Source of the DNA: Rhizobium sp. FKL33
GTDB lineage: Bacteria; Pseudomonadota; Alphaproteobacteria; Rhizobiales; Rhizobiaceae
DNA length: 64,000 nucleotides
Reading direction: 5' to 3'
Assembly: GCF_005222915.1 (NCBI RefSeq)
Contig: NZ_STFX01000040.1
Span: forward strand, 1-64,000
Shown here one piece after another: positions 52,459 through 61,939 of this stretch (the stretch's first letter is position 1; each line of letters begins with the position of its first letter). The notes below the pieces were generated by a model. The model saw nothing but the letters and a program-made list of their open reading frames with translations, searched no databases and was not told where the DNA came from. The translations under genes were made by a program, and so were the position numbers.

Positions 52459-53475
52459 ATGACCGAGAAAAATACGCGTCCGGACGGACTTTTGGCCATC
52501 GACCGCGAAATGGCCCGCCAGCATGCGGACGCCATCGCTTCCTACGAGGCCGCCCGTGACGGCGCGGTCGCAATTGCCGCTTCATTGAGAAAAACCGGCA
52601 AGCTTCTGCTGCTCGGCATGGGCGGCTCCCATGCCGTCAGCCGCGCGGTCGAGCCACTTTACCGCGCCCTCGGCATCGACGCCCTGGCCATTCCGCTGTC
52701 CGAGCAACTCGGCGCGCCGCTGTCGCTCAATGGCAAGACGGTCATCGTCACCTCGCAATCCGGCGAAAGCGCCGAAGTCGTCCGCTGGTTCAAGGAAACG
52801 GGCGCGACGGCCGAGACGTTCGGGCTGACGCTGGAGGCCGGCTCCTTCCTCGCCGACGCGGCGCCGAGCCTGATCGGCGCCGGCGGCACCGAGCGCGCCT
52901 TCGCCGCGACGCGGAGTCTGACCATCACTTTCGCCCTGCATCTTGCGGTGTTCGAGGCCTTGGGCGAAGATCCCTCCGCCGCACTCGTCGCGCTCAATGC
53001 GCCCGAAAATCCGGACATAACGCCTGCGCTCGCCGCTTTTTCGAACGTGAAGACCGTAGTGACCTCGGGTCGCAGGCTGCAGGGCGTCGCCGAGGCGTTG
53101 GCTCTCGGTCTCACCGAACTGTCGCGCCTGCCCTGTTTCTCGCTCGAAGGCGGTCAATTGCGCCACGGCCCGATGGAAATGCTGTCGCCCGATATCGGCG
53201 TCGCGCTGTTCCGTGGTCGGGACGCCACATCCGATCTGGTGACGGCGATGGCGACATCAGTGGTCGCCATCGGCGCGCCGCTGGTCATTTTCGACGCCTC
53301 GGGCGAAGCTCCGGTCGACGGCGCTGTCACCATTCCCTTCAAGCCGGCGAGCGGCATGGCCGCCATTTTTGCGATGCTGCCGACGGCGCAGCGCCTGATG
53401 GTCGCCTTTGCCGAGGCGCGCGTGCCCGACGCCGGCACGCCTGTCCGCTCGTCCAAGATCACGCGGAGCGAATGA
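52459..53475 (+). CDS. SIS-domain sugar isomerase/deglycase (GlmS-C/AgaS/FrlB-like)
   Basis: A 338-aa protein of two SIS domains. The first has LLLLGMGGSHAVSRAVEP and VIVTSQSGESAEVVRW (phosphosugar loop); the second has LEGGQLRHGPMEML, the counterpart of the E-x-K-H-G-P catalytic segment of GlmS-type isomerases. AAGGG lies seven bases before ATG 52459; ATG 52453 is possible. Its operon with a PfkB kinase is the pattern of fructosamine (frlB/frlD) or aminosugar pathways, where the kinase phosphorylates the sugar and the SIS enzyme releases the amine. Substrate unproven. Confidence 0.88.
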   Translation: MTEKNTRPDGLLAIDREMARQHADAIASYEAARDGAVAIAASLRKTGKLLLLGMGGSHAVSRAVEPLYRALGIDALAIPLSEQLGAPLSLNGKTVIVTSQSGESAEVVRWFKETGATAETFGLTLEAGSFLADAAPSLIGAGGTERAFAATRSLTITFALHLAVFEALGEDPSAALVALNAPENPDITPALAAFSNVKTVVTSGRRLQGVAEALALGLTELSRLPCFSLEGGQLRHGPMEMLSPDIGVALFRGRDATSDLVTAMATSVVAIGAPLVIFDASGEAPVDGAVTIPFKPASGMAAIFAMLPTAQRLMVAFAEARVPDAGTPVRSSKITRSE

Positions 53476-54399
53476 ATGAAGCCGCTTGCCGTCATCGGTA
53501 ACGTCAATGTTGATCTGATCATGGGTCCCGCCGCGCCCTGGCCGCAGCCGGGAACCGAGATCATCGTCGACCACAACGAATTGCGCGTCGGCGGCGCCGC
53601 GGGCAACACCGCGCTCGCATGGATGGCTTTGGACACGCCGTTCACCATCGCCGCCAATATCGGCGACGACCAATTCGGCCGCTGGCTACAAGGCGAATTC
53701 GGCGCGCGCGGCGCCGCCTGGCCCGCCCGACCGGAGGGCACGACGATCTCGGTCGGCATCACCCATCCCGACGGCGAACGCACCTTCTTCACCACCAAGG
53801 GCCATCTCCCTCATTTCAACCTCGCCGATACACAGACGATGCTGGAGACTTCGACGCTCAACGGCGGCTATGCCCTGCTCTGCGGCTCCTTCCTCACCGA
53901 TGCCTTGACCCGCGACTACGACGCGCTGTTCGACTGGCTGGACGCGCAAGGCGCATCGGCCGCGCTCGACACCGGCTGGCCGCTCGACGGCTGGACGGAG
54001 GCCAATTGCGCCGCGACGCGCGCCTGGCTTGGCCGCTGCCGTCTGGCGCTGATGAACGAGATCGAGACCACAACGCTGACGGGCGCCGCCGATCCGATTG
54101 AGGCGGCGCGCGCGCTGAAAGCGATCATGCCGGAGGGCGCGATCGTCGTAGTCAAGCGCGGCCCTGAAGGAGCGATCGCCATTGATGCGGATGGAGCGCT
54201 TCACATCGCATCCGCCCCGAAAGTCGAGGTCATCGACACGATCGGCGCCGGCGACGTCTTCAACGCCGGCTTCCTCGATGCGCTCGCCAGGGATAAATCG
54301 CTGACCGCCTGCCTCGAAGCCGGAGTCACCATTGCCTCGCGCGCGGTTTCGACGTTTCCGCGCCGCTACGACATTATCCAGCAAGGAGACGCCGCATGA
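53476..54399 (+). CDS. PfkB-family carbohydrate kinase
   Basis: A 307-aa ribokinase-type kinase. The N-terminal sugar-binding segment is IGNVNVDLIMGP and GGAAGNTALAWMALDTP; the C-terminal PfkB signature is DTIGAGDVFNAGFLDAL with the catalytic aspartate of GAGD. It starts directly after the SIS stop codon and overlaps the ATPase start by 4 bp. It probably phosphorylates the imported sugar conjugate to the substrate of the SIS enzyme. Confidence 0.93.
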   Translation: MKPLAVIGNVNVDLIMGPAAPWPQPGTEIIVDHNELRVGGAAGNTALAWMALDTPFTIAANIGDDQFGRWLQGEFGARGAAWPARPEGTTISVGITHPDGERTFFTTKGHLPHFNLADTQTMLETSTLNGGYALLCGSFLTDALTRDYDALFDWLDAQGASAALDTGWPLDGWTEANCAATRAWLGRCRLALMNEIETTTLTGAADPIEAARALKAIMPEGAIVVVKRGPEGAIAIDADGALHIASAPKVEVIDTIGAGDVFNAGFLDALARDKSLTACLEAGVTIASRAVSTFPRRYDIIQQGDAA

Positions 54400-55463
54400 G
54401 CGCGCTCACCATCGACAAGATCCGCAAGAATTATGGCGATGTCGAAACGCTGAAGGGCATCGACATCGCGCTGGAGAGCGGCGAGTTCCTCGTTCTCCTC
54501 GGCTCTTCCGGCTGCGGAAAATCGACGCTGCTGAACATCATCGCAGGCTTGGCTGAGCCGACCAGCGGCGATGTGCGTATTGGCGAGCGCTCGGTGGTCG
54601 GCGTGCATCCCAAGGATCGCGACATCGCCATGGTGTTCCAGTCCTATGCGCTCTATCCCAATCTGACCGTGGCGCGGAACATCGGCTTCGGGCTGGAAAT
54701 GCGCAAGGTCCCTGCCGCTGAACGCGACAAGGCGGTGCGCGACGCCGCCCGTCTCCTCCAGATCGAAAACCTGCTCGACCGCAAGCCAAGCCAGTTGTCG
54801 GGCGGGCAACGCCAGCGCGTGGCCATCGGCCGCGCGCTGGTTCGCCACCCCAAGGTCTTCCTGTTCGACGAACCCCTATCCAATCTCGACGCCAAGCTGC
54901 GCATGGAGATGCGCACCGAGCTCAAGCGCCTGCACCAGATGATGAAGACCACCGTCGTCTATGTGACGCATGACCAGATCGAGGCGATGACGCTCGCCAC
55001 CCGCATCGCGGTGATGCGCAACGGCCGGATCGAACAGCTCGACACGCCCGAAGCGATCTACAACCGCCCCGCCACGCTCTATGTCGCAACCTTCGTCGGC
55101 GCGCCGCCGATGAATTTGCTCAACGCAAAGCGTAGCGAAAGCGGCCTGATGATCGAAGGCTCGGATATCGAAATCCCGCTGTCCGAAGGCGCCGAAGCCC
55201 TCCCTCTCGGCAAATCGGTCATCGTCGGCGTCAGGCCGGAAGCGCTGAAGCCGGGCGGCGAAGGCGTCCGGCTTCCTGTAGAGGTGGAGGTGACGGAATT
55301 GACGGGGCCAGAGATCATTCTGACCGGGAAGGTCGGCTCACAACGCGTTCTCGCTTCCGCCCCGCCCTATAGCCGCGTCCAGCCTGGCGACGTGGTGGAA
55401 CTCACGGCGCCGCTCGCCGCCTTGCATCTGTTTGATCCGAAAAAGGGGTTGCGGCTGAACTGA
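54396..55463 (+). CDS. Sugar ABC transporter ATPase (UgpC/MalK type)
   Basis: A 355-aa ATPase with Walker A GSSGCGKSTLL, signature LSGGQRQRVAIGRAL, Walker B VFLFDEPLSNLD, H-loop VYVTHDQIEAMT and a C-terminal regulatory TOBE region ending PLAALHLFDPKKGLRL. Last gene of the ROK-controlled operon. Confidence 0.95.
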   Translation: MSALTIDKIRKNYGDVETLKGIDIALESGEFLVLLGSSGCGKSTLLNIIAGLAEPTSGDVRIGERSVVGVHPKDRDIAMVFQSYALYPNLTVARNIGFGLEMRKVPAAERDKAVRDAARLLQIENLLDRKPSQLSGGQRQRVAIGRALVRHPKVFLFDEPLSNLDAKLRMEMRTELKRLHQMMKTTVVYVTHDQIEAMTLATRIAVMRNGRIEQLDTPEAIYNRPATLYVATFVGAPPMNLLNAKRSESGLMIEGSDIEIPLSEGAEALPLGKSVIVGVRPEALKPGGEGVRLPVEVEVTELTGPEIILTGKVGSQRVLASAPPYSRVQPGDVVELTAPLAALHLFDPKKGLRLN

Positions 55464-55499
55464 TCGATTGGGCGGGACCCGCGTTCAATCAAGCATTGA

Positions 55500-55532
55500 G
55501 GGGGCTGGCTGCAGGACCGCCCCCTTTTCTTT
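55500..55532 (+). terminator. Intrinsic terminator of the sugar operon
   Basis: GGGGGC (55500-55505) pairs with GCCCCC (55519-55524), followed by TTTTCTTT. Located 37 bp after the ATPase stop and just before the convergent RTX gene end. Confidence 0.85.
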
Positions 55533-55551
55533 GTCGGCAAAACTGTACCCG

Positions 55552-58500
55552 TCAGAGATCGAAATCGGACTTCACCAGTTTGGTCGTCGAGTGGATTTCG
55601 ATGATGAAGTCGTCCTTGCCGTCGCCATTGATGTCGCCATGGAGATAGTAACCGGATTTGTCGCCGTCGACGCGCAACTCGCCGGCCGTCTTGGAATATT
55701 TGTCCGTGCCGATGAAGTCGAAATCCTGATTCCCGCTGCGCTTGGAGTTGGCGTCGAGGTCGGAGAGATCGATCACGTCCTTTTGGGAATGACGGAAGTC
55801 CATGATCTCGTCGGCCTTGGCCTTGGTCTTGTCTAGCTCCGACAGTTTCGAGAAGACGAAGACGTCGGCTCCGCCGCCGCCATAGAGATCGTCCGCGCCC
55901 GCGCCGCCGGTCAACCGGTCGCTGTCGTCCTCTCCCTTCAGCACATCATTGCCGGCGTCGCCGAAGAGGCGGTCTTTGCCGGCGCCCCCATAGATCTTGT
56001 CGGCCCCGCCGCCGCCGCGAAGGACATCGGCGCCGGCCAACCCCTTGATCACTTCGCTCAACGAGGCGCCGGTCAGCGTATCGGCCTTCGCTGAGCCGAC
56101 CAGAGGTTCAGTCACCGCCGTGAAGGTCACCGTCAAGGTCGATTGCGCAGTTTCGACGCCGTCAGTCGCCGTATAGGTCACCGTCACCGTGGCTTTCTTG
56201 GAGCCATCGATGTCTGCTCCCGTATAGCTGACTGACAGGGAGTCGTCGTCGGTGATGGTCACGACCCCATCTCCCGATGTCACGGTCGCGCTGGTGATCA
56301 ACAAGTCATAGTCGTCGAAGACCGCATCATTGGCGAGCACGGCGACCGTGGCCGTCTTGCTCTCCGCCACCGTGGCGACATCGGCTGCCAGTTGCGGAGC
56401 CGCATGTTCGCTGACTGCGTCATCGTTAGAAAAGGAGATACCTGCTGAAGAAAGAGCGTTGACCTGAGAGGCCGTCAACAAAACGGCGTCATCCGAGAGA
56501 TCGATCACGCTGACGCCGCTGGCGGCCAGGGCGACGATCTGGTCCTCGGTCAGCGCCTTCGCCTCCGCCCCGGTCATCGCCGCTTCGATCGTATCGACAC
56601 TGCCCTCAAGCAGAGCCGACCCTGCACTTGCGGTCAAAGAGATTGCCTCGTCGTAGCTGAGCGAAACCCTCACGGCATCCGCAGACGTCAAAGCAATATC
56701 GGCATTCACGAACGCCTGCGCCGTCGTCAGCGAAAGCGACAGGACATCATCCGATGCGTTGACCGAGGTCACGCCGAGATCGGCATAGGCCGTGATTTCA
56801 GAGGAGGTCAGCGCCGCGATGTTGGTGCCCGTATCCACCAACGTCAGGGCATCAGGAGAGACCAGAGAAACATCGCCATCAATCAGCGCCTCGATCTGCG
56901 CCGCCGTCAGCGAGGCGGCGTTGTCGGAGAGATCGATAACGTTGATCCCCTTGGCGGCCAGCGCTGCGATGGAGGTCGCAGAAAGAGCCTCAAGCTGAGC
57001 ACCCGTCATCGTCGCCTTGAGCGTGTCGACATGAGCGGCGAGAAGGGCGGCGGCTTCGCTCGCCGTCAGCGCGGAAGCCTCGGCATGGCTGAGGCTCACG
57101 GTTATCGCATCCGCAGACGTCAGTGCGACGCCGGCGTTGACCAGCGCCTGCGCCGTTGTCAGCGAAAGCGACAGGACGTCATCCGATGCGTTGACCGAGG
57201 TCACGCCGAGATCGGCATAGGTCGTGATTTCAGAGGCGGTCAGCGCCGCGATGTTGGCGCCCGTATCCACCAGCGCCAGCGCGTCCGGCGACACCAGCGA
57301 GATGATGCCGTCCACAAGCGCCTCGATATGCGCCGCCGTCAACGAGGCGGTGTCGTCGGACAGGTCGAAGATGGTGATGCCCTTATTTGCGAGAGCGGTA
57401 ATGGAGGTCGCAGAAAGAGCCGCAAGCTGGACGCCCGTCATCGTCGCTTCGAGCGAGTCGACATTGGCGGTGAGAAGCGCAGCGCCCACCGTGCTGGTCA
57501 ACGCAATGGCCTGGGCATATGTCAGCGTCACCGTCACGTCGTCGGCTGATGTGAAGCCGATGCCGGCGTCGACATAGGTCTTCGCGGCGGCATAGCCGAA
57601 CGAAATCACGTCGTCGGAAACGTCGATACGGTCGACATTGATGGCGGCCAGGCCGGACAGATCGAGCGTATCGGGATCGGCGAAGGTGGAGGCCGACGCG
57701 GACACGGCCACGTCGTCGTCGCCGTCGAAGCTGATATCGGCCAGCGCCAGCGCATTGGCCTTGACCAGACTGATGGTGATTGCGCCGTCGGTGGCGTCGA
57801 TGCTGTCGACGCCGAGCGTGCTCAGTTTGCTGATATTGGCGGTTGTGATCGTCGCGATCGTTGCGCCCGTGTCGGCGACCCGCACAGTGTCGATGCCGAG
57901 CGCGGTGTAATCGGAGAGATCGCTGCTCGACAGGGCGACGATGCGGCTGAGCGTATCCGAGAGACGCGCGGTCAGGGCGTCGTCGAAGGTTAGACCCGCC
58001 GTCTGCATGGCCGCAACCTGCGCCACAGTCGCGTCGAGAGTGGACGAAGTCGAGGTGATCTTGGAAGCGCCATAGGCCCCCGCCGCTGCGATGTCGGTCG
58101 CCGAAAGGGCGGCGAATTCGGCGGCCGTGGCCAGAAGCGAGATCTTGTCGTCGAAGGTGAATTCGATCGCCAAGGACGACAGCGTCTCGATCTGATCCAA
58201 GGTCAGCGACACGGCGTCGTCGGTGACGTTGAAGTATTCGACGCCCAAACTGGCCAAGGCGCTGATCTCGGCTGTTTCCAGCGCCGCGATCGCCGCGCCG
58301 CTGTCCCAGACGATCACCGTTCCATCGGTGGTTTGCAGGGCGACGCTATTGGCGATCAAGGCCTGAGCCTTCTCGACCGACAAATTCAGCCCCCCGACAA
58401 ATTCGAAGACGGAGACGCCGATTCCTGCGATCGACGCGATGTCGGCGACGCTGAGCGCGATCATCTCAGAAGCGGACAAGGACACGGTCAGCGCGTCGCC

Positions 58501-61500
58501 GCTGGCGAATTCGAGGCCGGCGCTCGAAAAGGCGAGCGCGGCGGAGACGGACAGCGTGACCGCATCGTCGGTCAGATCGACGCTGTCCACGCCCCAGGCG
58601 GCGAGCGACGCGATGTCGGCGGTCGAGAGCGCCTCGACCGTGTCCCCGGAAGCGGCGAGCGTAACGGCGTCGTCTGCGGCAATGTCGAAACCCGCCGTCT
58701 GCAGAACGAGAATGCGGGCATAGGTCAGGGACACGGCGTCGGTCAGGTCGAACACGCTCGCGCCGATCCCGGCAAGATCGCTGAGCGCATCGGCGTCGAG
58801 ACCAGCGAGATCCGTCCCAGACAGCGTGATGGTCACGGTGTAACCAGACGCAAAGACCAAACCGGCGGAAACCACCGCCTGAGCCTCGGCCAGCGTCACC
58901 GACACGGCCGAACCGCTGGCATCGGAAAGTTTCAGGCTGTCGCCGCTGCTGAAGCCAATACCCTGCGTGGAGAAAGTTTCGACCTGATCGATCGTCAGCG
59001 ACACGACATCGTCGCTGGCGTCGATCTGGTCGATGCCAAGCGAAGCGATCGTGGCGATATCGGCGGATGACAGCGCCTGGATCTCGGCGCCGGTCGCAAC
59101 GACAAGAACGTCCCCGGACGAGGCCGAGACGGCCACATCTTGGGCGCCGAGGGCGAGCGCCAGCTCGACGCTGAGGGAGAGGTCGCCTGCATCCGACAAG
59201 ACGAGGCTGGAAACGCCGGCGTCCGCGATCGCGGCGATATCGCTTGCACCGAGCGCGGCGATCTCCGCCGCCGTGGCCGACACGGTGACCACGTCGCTGC
59301 TGTCGAACGACAGTCCGGCGCTCTCCAGCGCCAGCGCGGCAGCCACCGAGATGCTTGCCGCATTGTCTGTCAGATCAACGAAATCGACGCCCCAGGCGCC
59401 GAAAGCGGCAATGTCGGAGGTCGAAAGTCCCTCGATGGTTGCAGCCGTGTCCGAGAGCGTCACCACATCGCCGCTGGCGATGCCGAACCCAGCCGATTGC
59501 AGCGCGAGGATGCGCGCATAGGTCAGGGACGCGGCGTCCGAGAGATCGAATCCGCCGGCGCCGACGCCGGCGAGGTCATCGAGATCGTCGGCGTCGAGGC
59601 CGGCGAGCTCCGAGGCCGAAAGCGACACCGTCACCGTATCGTCGGACGCAAAGGTCAGTCCGGCCGAGGCGAGCGCCTGGGCCTGGGCGAGCGACACGGT
59701 CACGGCGTCGTCTGTCGCATCCAGTTTCGATACGCCGAGACTGTCGAGGGCTGCGATGTTGGACACCGAAATGTCGGCAAGCGCAGCCCCGGTGTCGCTG
59801 ACCTCTATGGAGGCTGCTCCATCAATGCTGATGCCGGAAATGGCGGCCAGCCCCACCGCCGCCGCCTTGGTCAGGGTTACGGCGCCGCCATTCGACACTG
59901 TGATCGCCGAAATGCCCATCTCGACCAGATCGGCCGCATCCGACGCCGTCAGCGCCGAGATGGCGGATGCCGTGCCGCTCAGCGACGCCACATCTGTGTC
60001 ATTGTGATAGATACGGGTATAATATTTGGCGGCGCCGTCATCGTACCAGGTAATAGCGAAGCCACCGTCCGCGAGGGCGGTGATTTTCTGGTAGCGCTGG
60101 TTGCCGCTTTCACTGACGTTTACAGCGAATTCATCGCCAATTTTGTTGCCGTCGGCGTCGAACACTTGGCCGCTGATATCGTATCCCGTGCTTGCGCTAT
60201 AGTCGTTCCACACGATGACATAGCCGCCGCCGGTCAGCGCCACGACCGTCGGGCTGTATTCGATTTTGTCGGTCGTCGTGTTGACCACCGAGATCGCGGT
60301 CACAGCGTTGCCGCTGGCGTCGAAAACCTGCGAATAAATATCCCTGCCCGATGTATACCAATTCCATGTGACGACGAAGCGGCCGTCTTCAAGTGCGGTG
60401 ATGCCGATATTGAGCTGAAAGGAACTGCTTTCATTGACGGCAATTGCCGCCGTGACAGCATTCCCCTCCCCATCATATATCCTCATATAGACGGAGGTGC
60501 GGTCGACCGCCCAGGCGACTGCGAATGCGCCATTGCTCAATTGCGTGACTGCGGCCAGGATTGCATCGCCCTCCGAATCGGAGGTGACGGCGAAGGCGTC
60601 GCCAACGGCAGCGCCTGAACTATCGATAATCTGCCCATAGACACCGTAGCCGTCACTGTCCGTCGCTGAATAGAAGATAGCGACGCTGCCATCGGCAAGC
60701 TCGACCGTCTGCGTATAGACAACTCCTTCATCCCAAGGATTTTGACCGTTGAGCATGGCGCCCGAGGTTGTCAGGGTTACGACGCTGCCGACCGCGCCTC
60801 CATCGGCGTCATAACGCTGGGCGACAATCGTGGAAGAGCCCGTATAGGTCGTAATAACATAGCCCCCATCCGAGAGGGCCGTCACCTGCGGCGCCAGAGA
60901 CTCTGACGACGTGGAATCCAGGTCAAGCGAGGCTACGGCGCCTGTCGCATTCCCATCTTCGTCATAGCGCTGAAAATACAGCGTGAGAAAGTCCGCCCAG
61001 ACGATCAGGTAGCCGCCATCGGCGAGCACGGTCATGCTGGCCTGAATTGCGTCACTCGTAGTGCTGACCTGTGTCGCATCATCGATCTTGTTGCCGTCGG
61101 CATCGAAGCGCTGCGCATAGATGACGCCGCTTGCGTTGAACACGACGATGTATGACCCGTCCGCCAGTGCGACAGTCTGACCGCTTTGCCCATCAGTAAC
61201 GCTGCCCACCTCGATATCGGCCGTCGTGGTGGGGCTCATCGTTTCATATTCGCTTGAGGCGGCGATATCGGCGGCGGCAAAGGCGTTGATCTGGCTGATG
61301 CTCAGCGCCAGCGCCCTGTCGTTCGCCAGGACCTCCGAAACGCCCAGCGTCCCAAGATTGGCGATCTCGGTCGCGGTCAGCGCTTCGATCGTGGTCGCAG
61401 CGTCCGCAATGGTCACCTTGTCGGTGGCGGCGAAAACGACGCCGAGCGCGGCGAGAGCCTGCGCCTCCGCGACCGTCAGCGACGCCTCATTGTCGGAGAG

Positions 61501-61557
61501 ATCAACCGCGGCGCCGGAAGAAGAAACGAGGGAAAGGATTGCGGCGTAACTGGTCAT
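55552..61557 (-). CDS. Giant repetitive RTX protein, predicted type I secretion substrate
   Basis: A 2001-aa acidic protein with no Sec signal and essentially no cysteine, as usual for type I secretion. After about 100 residues of the short repeat comes a region (about 107-522) of seven or more propeller-like repeats with the theme LADGGYxIVW...QRFDADGN. About 1,200 residues of degenerate ~60-residue repeats follow (theme: ALxxxGxxFxxxDxVTVS...ALxxxDIAxLAxxGVxxIDxSD). Then come one cadherin/VCBS-like domain (about 1720-1815), glycine-aspartate RTX nonapeptides (GGAGKDRLFGDAGNDVLKG) and a serralysin-type tail ending KSDFDL. GGAG precedes ATG 61557. No secretion ABC/MFP genes adjoin. Probably a surface adhesin or matrix protein. 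Confidence 0.85.
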   Translation of the reverse strand: MTSYAAILSLVSSSGAAVDLSDNEASLTVAEAQALAALGVVFAATDKVTIADAATTIEALTATEIANLGTLGVSEVLANDRALALSISQINAFAAADIAASSEYETMSPTTTADIEVGSVTDGQSGQTVALADGSYIVVFNASGVIYAQRFDADGNKIDDATQVSTTSDAIQASMTVLADGGYLIVWADFLTLYFQRYDEDGNATGAVASLDLDSTSSESLAPQVTALSDGGYVITTYTGSSTIVAQRYDADGGAVGSVVTLTTSGAMLNGQNPWDEGVVYTQTVELADGSVAIFYSATDSDGYGVYGQIIDSSGAAVGDAFAVTSDSEGDAILAAVTQLSNGAFAVAWAVDRTSVYMRIYDGEGNAVTAAIAVNESSSFQLNIGITALEDGRFVVTWNWYTSGRDIYSQVFDASGNAVTAISVVNTTTDKIEYSPTVVALTGGGYVIVWNDYSASTGYDISGQVFDADGNKIGDEFAVNVSESGNQRYQKITALADGGFAITWYDDGAAKYYTRIYHNDTDVASLSGTASAISALTASDAADLVEMGISAITVSNGGAVTLTKAAAVGLAAISGISIDGAASIEVSDTGAALADISVSNIAALDSLGVSKLDATDDAVTVSLAQAQALASAGLTFASDDTVTVSLSASELAGLDADDLDDLAGVGAGGFDLSDAASLTYARILALQSAGFGIASGDVVTLSDTAATIEGLSTSDIAAFGAWGVDFVDLTDNAASISVAAALALESAGLSFDSSDVVTVSATAAEIAALGASDIAAIADAGVSSLVLSDAGDLSLSVELALALGAQDVAVSASSGDVLVVATGAEIQALSSADIATIASLGIDQIDASDDVVSLTIDQVETFSTQGIGFSSGDSLKLSDASGSAVSVTLAEAQAVVSAGLVFASGYTVTITLSGTDLAGLDADALSDLAGIGASVFDLTDAVSLTYARILVLQTAGFDIAADDAVTLAASGDTVEALSTADIASLAAWGVDSVDLTDDAVTLSVSAALAFSSAGLEFASGDALTVSLSASEMIALSVADIASIAGIGVSVFEFVGGLNLSVEKAQALIANSVALQTTDGTVIVWDSGAAIAALETAEISALASLGVEYFNVTDDAVSLTLDQIETLSSLAIEFTFDDKISLLATAAEFAALSATDIAAAGAYGASKITSTSSTLDATVAQVAAMQTAGLTFDDALTARLSDTLSRIVALSSSDLSDYTALGIDTVRVADTGATIATITTANISKLSTLGVDSIDATDGAITISLVKANALALADISFDGDDDVAVSASASTFADPDTLDLSGLAAINVDRIDVSDDVISFGYAAAKTYVDAGIGFTSADDVTVTLTYAQAIALTSTVGAALLTANVDSLEATMTGVQLAALSATSITALANKGITIFDLSDDTASLTAAHIEALVDGIISLVSPDALALVDTGANIAALTASEITTYADLGVTSVNASDDVLSLSLTTAQALVNAGVALTSADAITVSLSHAEASALTASEAAALLAAHVDTLKATMTGAQLEALSATSIAALAAKGINVIDLSDNAASLTAAQIEALIDGDVSLVSPDALTLVDTGTNIAALTSSEITAYADLGVTSVNASDDVLSLSLTTAQAFVNADIALTSADAVRVSLSYDEAISLTASAGSALLEGSVDTIEAAMTGAEAKALTEDQIVALAASGVSVIDLSDDAVLLTASQVNALSSAGISFSNDDAVSEHAAPQLAADVATVAESKTATVAVLANDAVFDDYDLLITSATVTSGDGVVTITDDDSLSVSYTGADIDGSKKATVTVTYTATDGVETAQSTLTVTFTAVTEPLVGSAKADTLTGASLSEVIKGLAGADVLRGGGGADKIYGGAGKDRLFGDAGNDVLKGEDDSDRLTGGAGADDLYGGGGADVFVFSKLSELDKTKAKADEIMDFRHSQKDVIDLSDLDANSKRSGNQDFDFIGTDKYSKTAGELRVDGDKSGYYLHGDINGDGKDDFIIEIHSTTKLVKSDFDL
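56400..57480. repeat. 420-bp tandem repeats inside the RTX gene
   Basis: Near-identical blocks recur at a spacing of 420 bp (140 codons). For example, the segment at about 56700-57000 recurs at about 57120-57420, with long stretches identical at the DNA level, and partly degenerate units lie on both sides. This argues for recent duplication and gives room for length variation by recombination. Confidence 0.75.
58560..59640. repeat. About 800-bp higher-order repeat inside the RTX gene
   Basis: The segment around CGGCGTCGAG at 58791 recurs at 59589, an offset of 798 bp (266 codons). The encoded block begins near LDADxLxDLAGxGA and includes SLTYARIL; copies are clearly diverged compared with the 420-bp units. 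Confidence 0.6.
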
Positions 61558-61931
61558 GACGGCTCCGTTGCCGCCTGGCCAGGCAGCTCGCACAAATTAA
61601 AACACCGTCATTATTTGCCTTTCCGGACCCGGGCAAAGCGCGCAAAGCTATGAAAAAGATAACAAAACTATGAAAGGAACCGCACTGGCGAAATTTCAGG
61701 CGACGACGACGGCAACAGCTGGACCGGACGACAGCCAATCAAGACTGCGCGTCCAGGCATCGGGCGGCTGGGTTGAGGCGATCCCCAAATATGAACGCTC
61801 CTATGCTGCAGACCCTGCCCGCAGCGACCGGCTTGTCCGCCAACTCGATTGAGGAATTCCTACGGTTTTGCCCGTTTCGACGCAGTTCTGACTGTTCCGG
61901 CCTGCGGGCGTCTTGACGGCCAACGGCGACG
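61558..61931. other. Intergenic gap upstream of the RTX gene
   Basis: Holds the RTX gene promoter region (AT-rich AATAATGACGGTGTTTTAATTTG on the minus strand spans about 61595-61617) and, near 61.67-61.85 kb, a 60-codon plus frame without a ribosome site that I do not accept as a gene. Confidence 0.4.
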
Positions 61932-61939
61932 TCAAGACG
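61909..61939 (-). terminator. Perfect hairpin at the SDR gene end
   Basis: CGTCTTGACG (61909-61918) and CGTCAAGACG (61930-61939) form a perfect 10-bp stem with an 11-nt loop. It overlaps the SDR stop codon (61932-61934). No U-tract follows, so it may protect the 3' end or act with Rho. Confidence 0.5.

Noticed and set aside
59140-60618. 492-aa plus-strand frame inside the RTX gene
   Set aside because: Repeat-driven antisense frame; the minus-strand repeats and RTX tail are coherent over 2001 residues.
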